Below, one piece after another: positions 1 through 7,223 of a DNA stretch of 28,416 bases. The position numbers and the translations under genes are program-made. Source of the DNA: JANQPX01 sp039028235. Lineage in GTDB: Bacteria; Pseudomonadota; Alphaproteobacteria; Geminicoccales; Geminicoccaceae. The notes beneath the pieces were generated by a model. It was not told the DNA's origin. It made no database searches and saw only the letters and a program-made list of their open reading frames with translations. Numbering within the stretch: position 1 is the first letter of the stretch; every line of letters starts with the position of its first letter. The stretch is taken from the NCBI GenBank assembly GCA_039028235.1, contig JBCCIN010000014.1, positions 1-28,416 of the forward strand. The letters are read 5' to 3'.

Positions 1-1287
1 CTGACCGCAGCGCAGCAGCAGGCGGCTATCGAGATCGGGCAGGATCTTTCAGCCCCGGACAAGATGCTGCGCCTTCTCCAGGGCGACGTCGGCAGCGGCA
101 AGACCGTGGTCGCGGCGCTTGCCATGCTGCAGGCGATCGAGGCAGGCGCCCAGGCCGCCTTGATGGCGCCGACCGACGTGCTGGTGCGCCAGCATGCGAA
201 CGCGCTCGACGCCCTCCTTCGCCCGGCGGGCATCACCCTGGCCCTTCTCACCGGCCGTGAAACCGGGGCGGTTCGCCGTGACCTTCTGGCGCGTCTGAAA
301 TCGGGAGAGGTCCAGGCACTGGTCGGCACACACGCCTTGTTCCAGGACGACGTCGCGTTCAACGATCTCGGCCTCGCGGTAATCGACGAACAGCATCGCT
401 TCGGGGTCGATCAGCGTATAGCCCTTGCCGAAAAAGGACCGCATGCCGACGTGCTGGTGATGACCGCGACTCCGATCCCGCGGACGTTGGTGCTGTCCTT
501 CTATGGTGACATCGCACTTTCCGAAATGCGCGAAAAGCCAGTTGGGCGAAAACCGATCCAGACACGCGCAGCGCCGCGCAGCAAGTTCGATCAGGTGATC
601 ACGGCCCTCGCCCGCGCAATCGATCAGGGCGATCAGATCTACTGGATCTGCCCCCTTGTCAGCGCCTCCGACGAGCTCGATCTGATGGCTGCAGAGGATC
701 GGTTTTCGGAACTGCAGACGGTCTTTGGCGACAAGGTCGGTCTGGTGCACGGCCAGATGGCGAGTGCTGAGAAGGACGCGGCGATGCAGGCGTTCAAAGC
801 CGGCCACACTCGGCTCCTGGTCGCGACCACGGTGATCGAAGTGGGGGTCGACGTGTCCAACGCCACTGCCATCGTCATCGAGCATGCCGAGCGCTTCGGA
901 CTCGCCCAGCTTCATCAGCTCAGGGGGCGGGTCGGGCGCGGCGACAAGCCGTCGAGCTGCCTCCTTCTCTACGGCGAACCGCTGGGCTCGCTTGCGCGGC
1001 AGCGCCTCGACGTCATGCGCCGCTCGGAAGATGGTTTCTACATCGCCGAAGAGGACCTCAGGCTCCGGGGACCAGGCGAAGTACTGGGTACCAGACAAAG
1101 CGGCGCACCGTCCTTTCGCCTGGCCGATCTCGCCGTTCATGCCGATCTTCTGAGCGCGGCGCGCGACGACATCAAGCTGATGCTGTCACGCGATCCCGAA
1201 CTGCAGAGCCCGCGCGGGCAGGCACTTCGTCTTCTTCTTCGCTGGCATGATGAAGCGACGGCCGAGGCCTATCTGCGCTCCGGCTGA
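1..1287 (+). CDS. recG: ATP-dependent DNA helicase RecG, C-terminal part (5' end outside window)
   Basis: This is the last 428 residues of RecG, the helicase that reverses stalled replication forks and processes Holliday junctions. The reading frame is open from base 1, so the wedge domain and the first part of the protein lie before the window. Seen directly: Walker A GDVGSGKT (fragment residues 28-35), the DEQH box (129-132), TATPIPRT (motif III), IEVGVDVSNAT, and motif VI QLRGRVGRG (306-314), followed by the RecG C-terminal region ending at a TGA. These are the superfamily II motifs in the expected order and spacing. It converges with the DUF502 gene, whose stop lies 10 bases beyond its own; the two genes are near neighbours in many alphaproteobacteria. 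No frameshift is visible. The only uncertainty is the missing 5' end. Confidence 0.97.
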   Translation: MTAAQQQAAIEIGQDLSAPDKMLRLLQGDVGSGKTVVAALAMLQAIEAGAQAALMAPTDVLVRQHANALDALLRPAGITLALLTGRETGAVRRDLLARLKSGEVQALVGTHALFQDDVAFNDLGLAVIDEQHRFGVDQRIALAEKGPHADVLVMTATPIPRTLVLSFYGDIALSEMREKPVGRKPIQTRAAPRSKFDQVITALARAIDQGDQIYWICPLVSASDELDLMAAEDRFSELQTVFGDKVGLVHGQMASAEKDAAMQAFKAGHTRLLVATTVIEVGVDVSNATAIVIEHAERFGLAQLHQLRGRVGRGDKPSSCLLLYGEPLGSLARQRLDVMRRSEDGFYIAEEDLRLRGPGEVLGTRQSGAPSFRLADLAVHADLLSAARDDIKLMLSRDPELQSPRGQALRLLLRWHDEATAEAYLRSG

Positions 1288-1297
1288 CATCGATCGA

Positions 1298-2101
1298 TCA
1301 GTTCGAAGGCGCTGGCTTGCCGCTGACGGGAGACCCCTCCGGCTCCGGGCGCAGCCTTGCCTGCGGCGGCGGGGAGCCGCGGAAGCGAGTCGGCTCCTCG
1401 TCCACTTCGTGCTTGGGCGTGACGATGCCGCCCGAGATGACCAGCTTGATGCCCTCCTCGACGGTCATGTCGAGATGGATCAGATCCTTCCTCGGCACGA
1501 ACAGGAGAAAGCCAGAGGTCGGATTCGGCGTGGTCGGCAGGAAGATATTGACCAGGTCCTCGTCGGTCCGCGCCTGGACCTCGCCCTGGGTCGGACCGGT
1601 GACGAAACCGATCGCGCCGATGCCGCGTCTCGGATATTCCACCAGGACGACCTCGCGAAAGGAGCGCGAGGACTGATTTAAAACGGTTTCGAAGATCTGC
1701 TTCAACGTGCCGTAAACACTCCTTACCACCGGCATCCGTGACAGAAGGCGCTCACCGGTGCGCACGAGTGTCCTGCCGGCGAAGCCTGCAGCGAGGAAAC
1801 CGACCAGAGTGAGCGATCCCAGCATCACGATCAGGCCGATCCCGGGAATGCCGAACGGGAGATGATCCTCGACATAGCGGGCGGGAGGAATGCGCCCGAC
1901 ATAGGAATCGAGGAAGGTGATGAACTGCCAGAAGAGGAAGATCGTGATCGCAATCGGTGCGGTCACGATCACGCCTGTCAGAAAATAGTTGCGCAGCCGC
2001 GTCAGAAGACTCGGTGGATCCGGCGGGTCAGCGATGGCGAAGCCTCGTTCGGACTCGGCAAGCCCTCCAAGGCCGCCATCGCGATCATATTTCGGCGCCA
2101 C
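1298..2101 (-). CDS. DUF502 family membrane protein
   Basis: This is a 267-residue inner-membrane protein of the DUF502 family, whose biochemical role is unknown. The hallmark segment RLRNYFLTGVIVTAPIAIT leads into the first transmembrane helix (about residues 40-65). A second helix lies at about 87-108 (GIPGIGLIVMLGSLTLVGF). A soluble C-terminal part follows, containing FVTG and FLPTTPNPTSGFLLFVP, both typical of the family. I chose the GTG at 2101 because GAGAGG sits six bases upstream (complement of 2108-2113). An in-frame ATG at 2140 would add 13 residues, but its nearest Shine-Dalgarno-like run is about 18 bases away. The last residues are Pro/Arg-rich. It is convergent with recG and transcribed away from the AT-rich intergenic region. 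Confidence 0.9.
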   Translation of the reverse strand: MAPKYDRDGGLGGLAESERGFAIADPPDPPSLLTRLRNYFLTGVIVTAPIAITIFLFWQFITFLDSYVGRIPPARYVEDHLPFGIPGIGLIVMLGSLTLVGFLAAGFAGRTLVRTGERLLSRMPVVRSVYGTLKQIFETVLNQSSRSFREVVLVEYPRRGIGAIGFVTGPTQGEVQARTDEDLVNIFLPTTPNPTSGFLLFVPRKDLIHLDMTVEEGIKLVISGGIVTPKHEVDEEPTRFRGSPPPQARLRPEPEGSPVSGKPAPSN

Positions 2102-2661
2102 GCAAAACCTCTCTTCAAGTCCTGAGCTGCGCCCATCCAACCGCTGGCGTCACACTCCTCATGTTCATGGAAACATAAGCGCAGGCCGTGCAACCGTCCA
2201 GTGAGGACTCCTCGAAGCATGGCTCGCCTAGGAGGTGACTATCGGCAGCAACACACCAACCCCATTGAAATCTCGTAAAACGATGTGGCCACGAGGCTGA
2301 ATCGCTTATTCCGCGATCACGCCCTGGCGTCCGATCGAAGGAAAGCGCGCTTAACTCCTTATCAGTCCTGAGAATTTCATTTAGGCAGATGAAATCGAAT
2401 TTAGGTCAAATTTTTTAGAACTTTTACTAAACGAATGTTAAATAAAGTTGCAGAAAAAAATGGCCTTGACAAGTTATAGTTATAGGAATGATTAAGAGAC
2501 ACCACTGCAGTTCATGTTATCGCAAGGGTTGTGTGAAAGATTTGCTTAAATGCATTGCATGTCACGCACAAGAAACCCGCGAGATAGCTGCTGACAGTCG
2601 GTCCGTTCCACCGCTGTTGCTTGCTTCAACCGCCTTTAGACTTGAGCCGGGAGGACTTCTA
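2102..2661. other. AT-rich intergenic region with repeats upstream of the coiled-coil gene
   Basis: This is a 560-base gap between a leftward gene (DUF502) and a rightward gene. The stretch 2370-2495 is strikingly AT-rich for this genome. It contains a 7-bp inverted repeat ATTTCAT/ATGAAAT (2374-2380 and 2389-2395) and a direct repeat ATTTAGG (2379-2385 and 2399-2405) spaced 20 bp apart, so on the same helix face. A perfect -35-like TTGACA lies at 2466-2471, but no good -10 follows at the right distance; TATAGT and TATAGG lie too close. Bases 2500-2660 are open in the frame of the next gene, but no ribosome binding site supports translation there. I read the region as a regulatory region and 5' leader. 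Confidence 0.5.
2374..2405. promoter_or_regulatory. Overlapping inverted and direct repeats, operator-like
   Basis: The inverted repeat is ATTTCAT-N8-ATGAAAT. Two ATTTAGG copies start 20 bases apart and overlap it. The site lies about 60 bp upstream of a TTGACA box and 260 bp upstream of the coiled-coil gene. The arrangement fits binding of a dimeric regulator, but no particular regulator is recognised. Confidence 0.3.
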
Positions 2662-3177
2662 ATGAACATTGCCGAGCGTCAAACACATCAAGTTATCGCC
2701 CAAGATAACGTCCGCGTCATTACCAACGCTCTACTTCTTACCAAACGTATTCGTGATCTGCAGGCGCGCCGCCAGAAGCTGGTATCGCGTCAGGAGCATC
2801 TGCGCACGCAGCTTCCGGACTGGGCGGTCGAGCCCCTGAAGCTGATCGGCATGACCGGCAATGAGGTCCGTGGCCTGGTCGACGACCTGTCCTCGGTCGA
2901 AGCCGAGAGCGGCCTCGACAATATCGAGCAGGAGCTCAACGACATCGATCAGCAGGTTGAAGAGTTCGAGAACATGCTGATCAAGACCCGTTCTACCTCC
3001 CTCGAAGAACTCGCGACCGTTATGGATCTGGTCATGACCCGCTTCCGCGAAATCTTCGTTACCGATCCTAACGACGTGTTCTACGATCACGGCGAGGCCC
3101 GTCTGCTCTGGCTGATCGAGCGGGTTCACGATGATCTGGGCGAGCTGCTTCAGAGGTCCCGCCAGGACGCGGGCTGA
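2662..3177 (+). CDS. Hypothetical coiled-coil protein (171 aa)
   Basis: I do not recognise the family. The protein is soluble, with no signal peptide or membrane segment, rich in Leu, Glu, Asp, Gln and Arg, and predicted largely helical. Heptad-like stretches lie at about residues 25-55 (LTKRIRDLQARRQKLVSRQE) and about 75-115 (NIEQELNDIDQQVEEFENML). The ATG at 2662 is preceded by GGGAGGA (2649-2655) at good spacing, so it is preferred over an in-frame upstream ATG at 2488 that lacks a ribosome binding site. It stands alone between an AT-rich regulatory region and a stable stem-loop (3186-3235), so it is probably monocistronic. A structural or adaptor role is possible, but I assign no function. 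Confidence 0.75.
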   Translation: MNIAERQTHQVIAQDNVRVITNALLLTKRIRDLQARRQKLVSRQEHLRTQLPDWAVEPLKLIGMTGNEVRGLVDDLSSVEAESGLDNIEQELNDIDQQVEEFENMLIKTRSTSLEELATVMDLVMTRFREIFVTDPNDVFYDHGEARLLWLIERVHDDLGELLQRSRQDAG

Positions 3178-3185
3178 CCCCGGCG

Positions 3186-3235
3186 CGGGCGGCGGTCAAT
3201 CAAGGGGGTCGATGACCCTGATAATGCGCCGCCCG
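3186..3235 (+). terminator. Branched stem-loop after the coiled-coil gene
   Basis: The arms CGGGCGGCG (3186-3194) and CGCCGCCCG (3227-3235) pair over 9 bp. They enclose a second small hairpin GGGTC-gat-GACCC (3206-3218). The structure begins 8 bases after the stop codon. No T-tract follows, so it may be a 3' stabiliser or part of a Rho-dependent end rather than a classical intrinsic terminator. Confidence 0.45.
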
Positions 3236-3412
3236 GGACATCTCCCATGACCAGCTCGAGCACGGCTCGGTCCTCATAGATCCGTGTGTCATCGGGAGTT
3301 GCCGAACATCGCATGATGTGCCATTTTCCCCGCTCTTCCGACGTCCGACCTCGTCATTGCATGTTGAATTCCGTGCCGATGACGACGGTTCCTGAGCGGA
3401 GCACAATGGCCG

Positions 3413-4438
3413 ATGTCTGGACAATATCGATGGCTGCCAGCCTTTTTGCTGGTGGCGTTCGGCGCCGCAACAACGCATGCGGCGGAAAAAAGTCAGTTCA
3501 CCTGCACTAGTGGCGATCTCGTCCGCCGTGTCATCATCGAGGTGGGCGATCTGGCGACAGGGCTGCCCTGCGAAGTTGTCTATTGGAAAGATAAGGAAGC
3601 GCCTGGCGTTCGCCGCGTTCTCTGGAATGCGAGAAGTGATGCCGCCTTCTGCGATGGCAAAGCGTCCGGTCTGGTCGACAAGCTGGCCACCGCCGGATGG
3701 AGCTGCGACGCGAGCGGTGAACCCGTCCAGGCCAATGCCGGGGCAGCGGCCAGTCAGCCGGCAGCGACCGCACCTGCTTCCACCACGACGGTGCCGGCGG
3801 TTGATGCAGCGACCACGGCAGCGCCGCAGCAGCCCGCAGCCCAGCCTTCGGCCAGCCAGTCCCAGACAGCCGGCTTGGACAGCGCGACCGCGCCTGGCGT
3901 GACCCAACAGCTGGCGCCAGCGGCCTCTCTATCGAACGCACCATCCGCCACCGGGTCGACCGGCACGGCCAACACAGGGACCGCTGGCGCCGCCGGCAGC
4001 GAGGATCTGAGGACTGCCGCGCTGACCCCGGCCCCATCGACGTCGTCTGCGGCATCGGTCGACCAGCTACAGACGGTCATCGAAGCCAATCTCGCCAGCC
4101 TAAATCAGTCCGTAGATGGAGATTTCCAGGCGCAGATCGGCGATTTCGGCGATCTCAACAATGACGGGATCGACGATGCGGTGGTCTTCTTCAACTACGA
4201 ATCGAGCACGGCTGACTTCACGCAGTTCGTCGCCGCCTATCTCTTCAATGGCGAAAATTACCATCTCGCTGCGACCAAGCCCGTCGGCGGCACGGATCTC
4301 GCGGTGCGCCAAGTCGAGGTCGAGCAGATCATCAACGGTTCCATCCAGCTTCGGCTGCTGCTGAATGATGCTTCGCAGACCGAGGATCGACGGGCCGCGA
4401 TGATCTTCAAGGACGGCCAACTCGTCGAAACGGAATAG
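3413..4438 (+). CDS. Secreted protein, four-Cys domain plus Asp-rich C-terminal domain (paralog 1)
   Basis: This is a 341-residue exported protein of unknown function. A Sec signal peptide covers about residues 1-23 (cleavage near THA-AEK). An N-terminal domain follows with Cys at 31, 53, 80 and 98, probably two disulfides, and the motifs VRRVIIEV, LPCEVVY and GWSC. Residues about 105-220 form a low-complexity linker rich in Ala, Thr, Ser, Pro and Gln. The C-terminal domain (about 222-341) carries a Ca2+-loop-like DLNNDGIDD (247-255), as in FG-GAP, dockerin or EF-hand-like loops. The next gene encodes the same architecture, so the pair arose by tandem duplication. It probably acts in the periplasm or at the cell surface. 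The function is open; Ca2+ binding is inferred only from the loop. The start is moderately supported by GAGCGGAG about 11 bases upstream. Confidence 0.8.
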   Translation: MSGQYRWLPAFLLVAFGAATTHAAEKSQFTCTSGDLVRRVIIEVGDLATGLPCEVVYWKDKEAPGVRRVLWNARSDAAFCDGKASGLVDKLATAGWSCDASGEPVQANAGAAASQPAATAPASTTTVPAVDAATTAAPQQPAAQPSASQSQTAGLDSATAPGVTQQLAPAASLSNAPSATGSTGTANTGTAGAAGSEDLRTAALTPAPSTSSAASVDQLQTVIEANLASLNQSVDGDFQAQIGDFGDLNNDGIDDAVVFFNYESSTADFTQFVAAYLFNGENYHLAATKPVGGTDLAVRQVEVEQIINGSIQLRLLLNDASQTEDRRAAMIFKDGQLVETE

Positions 4439-4484
4439 GCGCCGTCGTGCCTGATGTTCCACCCCCCGGTTGGGTGACGCTCCG

Positions 4485-5447
4485 ATGAGCGGCGGCTTGG
4501 GCATTGATGTGAGAGCAGCGTTGGCATTCCTTAGTGCCGCCGTGACCTTGCCAGCTTTGGCTATCGGACAGGATTTGCCGGCAGACCAGCGCTGCGCCAA
4601 CGGCGCCGACGTCCGCCGCATCGAGATTCGATTCGTCGATGCTGACGGCAATCTGCCTTGCAAGGTCATCTATCGCCCCGAGACCGACAGCGACACGCTC
4701 GGCATCGTCTCCTGGCAGGATATCGATAGCGTCGAGGCCTGCAGAGCGCAGGCCAAAGAAGTCACCGACAGGCTGACCGTCGAAGGATGGACCTGTGCCG
4801 CCGATCAGGCCGAGGTGCCGGAGCCGGACGGCGGCCTCGCCGCCCAGTTCGCGGCCGACGTCGCCGAGGAGCGGGCAAAGCTCGTCGATGCGGAGTCACA
4901 AATCGCGACGGATGTCGTCGAGCAGCCAACACAGGACGAGATCGCAACACTTGTCGGCGACGGCGATACGTCCTCTATCGACGATGCAGACGTGCCTGCG
5001 GCCTTCATCGACAATCCCGATCTGCCGGCCCCGCCCGATGTGCTCGTGTCGCTGATCGAAGAGGATCTTGCCCAACTCGACACCACACTGGACGGCGTCC
5101 TCGAAGCGCAGATCGCCGGCTATGGTGACCTGAACGCCGACGAGGTCGACGACGCACTGGTGCTCTACACCTACACCTCGCCGCAGCCGGCCTATCGACA
5201 GGTTCTGATGGCCTATGTCTTCGACGGCGAGAGTTATCAGCTCACCGCGACCAAGCCGGTTGGCGGCACGAGCAGCGCCACGAAGGCGGCGAAGGTCGAG
5301 TTGATCGAGAAAGGCGTGATCCACCTGACCCTCCAGGCCTTCGAGCCCGGCGATCTCGCCTGCTGTCCGAGCGGTGCCCGCCGCCTCGCCCTGGCGCTGC
5401 GCGATCTCGACCTCGTGGAGATCGACGCGGGCGTGCCGACGCGCTGA
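4485..5447 (+). CDS. Secreted protein, four-Cys domain plus Asp-rich C-terminal domain (paralog 2)
   Basis: This 320-residue exported protein is paralogous to the preceding gene. A signal peptide (about residues 9-28, RAALAFLSAAVTLPALA) leads to the same four-Cys domain (Cys 37, 59, 86, 104; motifs VRRIEIRF, LPCKVIY, GWTC). The linker is shorter and acidic, unlike the Thr/Ser/Pro/Gln linker of paralog 1. The C-terminal domain aligns well: EAQIAGYGDLNADEVDDALV, loop starting at D215, then AYVFDGESYQLTATKPVGGT, which nearly matches AYLFNGENYHLAATKPVGGT in paralog 1. An extra CC pair (LACCPSG) occurs near the end. Start is uncertain: ATG 4485 is chosen, but TTG 4470 or GTG 4509 (which would leave a neat signal peptide) are possible. 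The gap to paralog 1 is under 50 bases, so co-transcription is likely. Confidence 0.78.
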   Translation: MSGGLGIDVRAALAFLSAAVTLPALAIGQDLPADQRCANGADVRRIEIRFVDADGNLPCKVIYRPETDSDTLGIVSWQDIDSVEACRAQAKEVTDRLTVEGWTCAADQAEVPEPDGGLAAQFAADVAEERAKLVDAESQIATDVVEQPTQDEIATLVGDGDTSSIDDADVPAAFIDNPDLPAPPDVLVSLIEEDLAQLDTTLDGVLEAQIAGYGDLNADEVDDALVLYTYTSPQPAYRQVLMAYVFDGESYQLTATKPVGGTSSATKAAKVELIEKGVIHLTLQAFEPGDLACCPSGARRLALALRDLDLVEIDAGVPTR

Positions 5448-5495
5448 GCGTCGCTTCCAACGTCCTATCGCCGTTCAGCTGAACTCGAAAAAGCG

Positions 5496-6083
5496 TCAGA
5501 CCGGCGACGGATCAGCCTCCGCCCGGCTCCAGTCCGCCCGGAAGGCGAGCACGTCAACCGACGCTGGAAGGCTCGGATTGAAAAGGGCGTTGTGCCAATA
5601 GGTGGCTTGAAACGCCTCATCATCGACATCCAGCCGCTCTGCCTGGCAAGGGAGCCGATAGCGCTGGCTGAACTGCTCGAAGGCGAGGATGCAGTCGCGG
5701 CGCCCGGAAAGGAGCTTTGGCAGCTCGGCGTCCGCTGCGAACAGAGCGGTCAGGCGATCGTCGAAGGCCGAGGGGTCCTGAAAATGCGACGACTGCAAAT
5801 AGCGAATCGCCGCCTGATAGCGCTCCCTCGGATCATGGGTGCGCCGGACGATGTGACGAAATTCGCGGGTGCTGATCGCCGGTGCCGACGGAACGAGCAC
5901 CACCGTGATCGCCCCTGCCTCCTGTCCGGCGACTGAGAGCGACGGACGCATGCCCGAAGTCGGCCTCGCCTCGCCTTCACGCACCGCGAGCTGGCGAAGA
6001 CGGCACTGCCAGCCGAGGAAGGCCGACCGCAGCCGCTCCCCTGTGGGCTTCATCGGCAAAATCTTGTGCTCGCTTTCGGACAA
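5496..6083 (-). CDS. Hypothetical protein (195 aa), TTG start
   Basis: I do not recognise the family. The protein is soluble, with no signal peptide or transmembrane segment. The N-terminal part carries MKPTGERLRSAFLGWQCRLR and a Trp/Arg-rich stretch; the C-terminal part has aromatic patches such as AFQATYWHNALFNP. The start is set at a TTG (6083) because a strong GGAGG (complement of 6089-6093) lies five bases upstream; an ATG at 6125 in the same frame has no such site. It is convergent with the secreted paralog pair and lies downstream of the serine protease gene on the same strand, so the two could be co-transcribed, although a stem-loop (6200-6219) separates them. The regular composition and good ribosome binding site support a real gene. 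Confidence 0.65.
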   Translation of the reverse strand: MSESEHKILPMKPTGERLRSAFLGWQCRLRQLAVREGEARPTSGMRPSLSVAGQEAGAITVVLVPSAPAISTREFRHIVRRTHDPRERYQAAIRYLQSSHFQDPSAFDDRLTALFAADAELPKLLSGRRDCILAFEQFSQRYRLPCQAERLDVDDEAFQATYWHNALFNPSLPASVDVLAFRADWSRAEADPSPV

Positions 6084-6199
6084 GCCCCCCTCCTTCGACG
6101 ACCGACATCGACCGTGACGCAGCACACGCCGACTGACCTGTCAGTCTATCCGGATGGAGGCGGATGTTAAGAGGATCGCGGGAGACCGGAAACGCGCAG

Positions 6200-6219
6200 C
6201 GCCCGCCTGCTAGCGGGCG
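6200..6219 (-). terminator. Stem-loop overlapping the serine protease stop codon
   Basis: CGCCCGC (6200-6206) pairs perfectly with GCGGGCG (6213-6219) around a six-base loop that holds the TAG stop of the protease gene. On the minus strand only a short TTT follows a few bases later, so it is at best a weak intrinsic terminator or a 3' stabilising hairpin. Confidence 0.35.
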
Positions 6220-6851
6220 GCACCGAGCGAATGACAGAACTCGCTGGCGGGAAGCATCAGCCCGATGCCTGTGTCCTTGAACGCGTCATAGGCGGCCTCG
6301 GTCGAGTGACGTTCCGCCAGGATAGCCAGCGTGATCCCGACCACCTGGCCTTCGTCGTCGAACACCGGACCGCCGGACGTGCCGAGCCCCACGGGAAAGC
6401 CGAGCGAGACATAGCGCCCCGCCACCAGCCCCTGGTTCGGGAGATAGCCGCCCACCAGCACCCACTGCGATTGGATCGGATGACCGACGGACATCACATG
6501 CTGGCCCGGCACCGGCCGTTCGCAGGAGAGGAAAGCTTCCGGATGGCCATCGGGGATGTCGACATCCACCAAAGCGAGATCGCGCTCGGAGTCGCTCCAG
6601 ATGATGCTTCCGGCATTGGCCTCGCCGCTGAAGAAGCGCACGTCGAGCGCCTCGCCCTGGACGACGTGAAAAGCGGTCAGAACACGTCTCGGGCCGACAA
6701 TCAGGCCGGAGCCGTGACCCTTCTCATGCTCGATGAGAACCGTCGATCGATGCAGCGGCGTCACATTCGGATTGGACGATGCGCTGCAGCCGATCAGCAA
6801 GGCTGACAGCAAGCTGCTGATGAGAGCAAGGCGAACACCACCTGTGGACAA
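6210..6851 (-). CDS. Trypsin-like serine protease, lipoprotein
   Basis: This 213-residue protein has a lipoprotein signal (LALISSLLSALLIGC, lipid-modified Cys22) followed by a chymotrypsin-fold protease domain. The catalytic triad can be read: His62 in TAFHVV, Asp91 in SERDLALVDVD, and Ser159 in GTSGGPVFD. The family is trypsin_2-like peptidases related to the DegP/HtrA protease core, but no PDZ domain follows, so it would be a minimal lipid-anchored periplasmic protease. The start is TTG at 6851 with GGAGGAA six bases upstream; no ATG or GTG occurs before the lipobox. A further Cys110 and Cys207 might form a disulfide. The substrate is unknown. Residue 23 is Ser, not Asp, which by the enterobacterial Lol rule suggests an outer-membrane destination. 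Confidence 0.88.
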   Translation of the reverse strand: MSTGGVRLALISSLLSALLIGCSASSNPNVTPLHRSTVLIEHEKGHGSGLIVGPRRVLTAFHVVQGEALDVRFFSGEANAGSIIWSDSERDLALVDVDIPDGHPEAFLSCERPVPGQHVMSVGHPIQSQWVLVGGYLPNQGLVAGRYVSLGFPVGLGTSGGPVFDDEGQVVGITLAILAERHSTEAAYDAFKDTGIGLMLPASEFCHSLGAAR

Positions 6852-7059
6852 AGCGGCTTCCTCCGGCTTTTCGGCTTATTTTGTTTAAACTTTAGCAATC
6901 ATAGCATCGACACGGCCTGAACCGCCATCGCTGATGACGGTCGAAAACGTACCGGACTACCTGCTGGAACGAGCTTTTCCCGAGCGTTATAGCCGTCTAA
7001 CGCCCGTCGTCAAAAATTTTAACAAAATTGCCGGAAGTGTGACGTCGCTCACATCTGCC

Positions 7060-7183
7060 TTGATGGCATCCGTCTATAAGGAATTATGCCTCCCTTTAGG
7101 AGCCGGCCTTGATCAGCAGGCAGGCTCCGCCCGAATCTCCCTGGTGACTGACCCCGGCTCGGACGAGCCGGGGTTCTCTTTTT
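7060..7183 (+). ncRNA. Candidate small RNA ending in an intrinsic terminator
   Basis: A strong terminator at 7152-7183 faces right, but no plus-strand gene precedes it: both flanking genes are on the minus strand. A possible promoter is TTGATG (7060-7065), 16 bases, AATTAT (7082-7087), giving a transcript of about 90 nt from roughly 7094. The transcript could fold GGAGCC (7099-7104) with GGCTCC further on, plus CTCC/GGAG near its 5' end, before the terminator hairpin. It resembles no RNA family I can name; it lacks the SRP RNA signature. The promoter is a weak call and the terminator is a strong one. Confidence 0.45.
7152..7183 (+). terminator. Strong Rho-independent terminator, rightward
   Basis: CCCCGGCTC (7152-7160) and GAGCCGGGG (7165-7173) form a perfect 9-bp GC-rich stem with a GGAC loop. 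It is followed immediately by TTCTCTTTTT (7174-7183). The T-tract lies only on the plus-strand side, so it ends a rightward transcript and does not serve the leftward DUF3750 gene. Confidence 0.85.
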
Positions 7184-7223
7184 CGAGCCGCGCCAATCGA
7201 TGCAGGACCAAGCTGCCGTTTGG

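Noticed and set aside
49..1140. 363-residue open frame on the minus strand across recG
   Set aside because: It is a high-GC shadow of recG; the plus strand carries all helicase motifs, and the minus-frame protein resembles no family.
2488..2661. N-terminal extension of the coiled-coil gene with a Cys-rich stretch (HHCSSCYRKGC)
   Set aside because: It resembles a zinc-binding motif, but its ATG has no ribosome binding site at proper spacing, while ATG 2662 has an excellent one. The extension is probably untranslated leader.
5473..5484. 12-bp palindrome GTTCAGCTGAAC as a terminator between convergent genes
   Set aside because: It has no loop and no T-tract; it is too short to weigh as more than chance.
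6965..6990. GGAAC...CGTT as a general-stress (EcfG-type) promoter
   Set aside because: The spacing is 14 bases instead of the usual 16-17, and no gene follows at a fitting distance.
7086..7112. Eight-codon ORF (MPPFRSRP) after AAGGA, as an attenuator leader peptide
   Set aside because: The terminator that follows has no downstream plus-strand gene to regulate, so attenuation makes no sense here; a small RNA fits better.
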